In this document: in pieces, positions 63,860-64,000 of the stretch
How positions within the stretch are numbered: the stretch's first letter is position 1
How the letters are laid out: every line of letters starts with the position of its first letter
Program-made: the position numbers and the translations under genes
DNA from: Marinomonas transparens
GTDB lineage: Bacteria; Pseudomonadota; Gammaproteobacteria; Pseudomonadales; Marinomonadaceae
DNA length: 64,000 nucleotides
Reading direction: 5' to 3'
NCBI RefSeq assembly: GCF_016463975.1
Contig: NZ_JAEMNX010000017.1
Coordinates: forward strand, 1-64,000
Notes under the pieces: model-generated
Databases searched by the model: none
The model's input: the letters and a program-made list of their open reading frames with translations, nothing else
Told to the model about the DNA's origin: nothing

Positions 63860-64000
63860 TTGTCTGAGTTCACTACGAATCCTGTTGTCCAGTCTCTTGT
63901 CGCGCTAAATGAAACAACTTGGTTTAACCCTAAGAAAGTTGCGTTCGAGTCTGTGCAAGGACAATTGCCTTTGCAAATGTCGGATATGCAGGATGCTGCG
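63860..64000 (+). CDS. dsdA: D-serine ammonia-lyase DsdA, N-terminal part
   Basis: 47 codons before the window ends. The reading frame from TTG 63860 (AAGGA seven bases upstream) gives NPVVQSLVALNETTWFNPKK, matching the DsdA N-terminus (VALKETTWFNP in E. coli), and continues with a QMSDMQDAA end close to the enzyme's EQDVQDAH. PLP enzyme converting D-serine to pyruvate and ammonia. The catalytic lysine lies beyond the window. Likely cotranscribed with the amidase gene. Confidence 0.85.
   Translation, partial: MSEFTTNPVVQSLVALNETTWFNPKKVAFESVQGQLPLQMSDMQDAA

Noticed and set aside
1..64000. CRISPR arrays, tRNA or rRNA genes, complete insertion sequences, prophage
   Set aside because: No regularly spaced repeats, no cloverleaf or rRNA sequence and no transposase or integrase frame noticed by eye.

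Overview
The window is bacterial chromosomal DNA at moderate G+C, densely coded on both strands, with no rRNA, tRNA, CRISPR array or complete insertion sequence that I can see. The gene set points to a marine gammaproteobacterium of the Oceanospirillales type, most like Marinomonas. It includes a HutF-type histidine pathway, a tripartite tricarboxylate transporter, an aryl-polyene cluster, IlvC/IlvY of the long enteric type, L-lactate permease, DsdA and several cyclic-di-GMP proteins. The genus is an inference from gene content and not a sequence match.

Layout. 1-8.5 kb: an unusual chemotaxis receptor, a tctCBA uptake operon preceded by a PepQ-like dipeptidase, and a membrane-anchored SRPBCC/GyrI-like protein divergent from a cytochrome b561-type protein (8.7-9.3 kb). 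9.4-17.9 kb: histidine catabolism. hutC, hutD-hutF (leftward) and hutU-hutH-hutI-hutG (rightward) encode the five-step route histidine to urocanate to imidazolonepropionate to formiminoglutamate to formylglutamate to glutamate. Two HutC-type operators lie between hutF and hutU, and a complex palindromic element lies between hutU and hutH. 18.0-19.25 kb: a small accessory patch with a DUF4160/DUF2442 pair and a HigBA-like toxin-antitoxin pair. The toxin reading frame is broken exactly at a canonical -1 slippery heptamer. 19.25-23.6 kb: stand-alone metabolic and redox genes (VOC protein, D-amino-acid dehydrogenase-like protein, peroxiredoxin, nitroreductase, Tat-exported dienelactone hydrolase).

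23.66-38.26 kb: one long leftward operon of 16 genes for an aryl polyene (APE) lipid pigment, collinear with the apeC-to-apeR order known from E. coli. Differences are a fused AMP-ligase/dehydratase (ApeH-ApeI), separate glycosyltransferase and acyltransferase genes where ApeJ is expected, and an extra flavoprotein carrying the WxWxIP motif of flavin-dependent halogenases. A phosphopantetheinyl transferase gene for the two carrier proteins is transcribed divergently.

39-52.9 kb: periplasmic MsrA, Fpr, YghU, two c-di-GMP proteins with a small DUF2892 membrane protein, NemA, RsgA, lactate permease, a membrane protein, a ZIP transporter, a decayed StbD/StbE-type toxin-antitoxin locus, and a secreted lipase. 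53-57.2 kb: ModF-like double ATPase and the divergent ilvC/ilvY pair. 57.25-60.4 kb: the most interesting locus. A periplasmic protein built like a 5'-nucleotidase has lost its metal-binding motifs and is translationally coupled (ATGA overlap) to a diguanylate cyclase with a large periplasmic sensor. I propose it as a candidate undescribed ligand-sensing pair. 60.9 kb to the end: an alanine-dehydrogenase/carboxyethylornithine-synthase-like enzyme, an amidase and the start of D-serine ammonia-lyase (dsdA), cut by the window edge.
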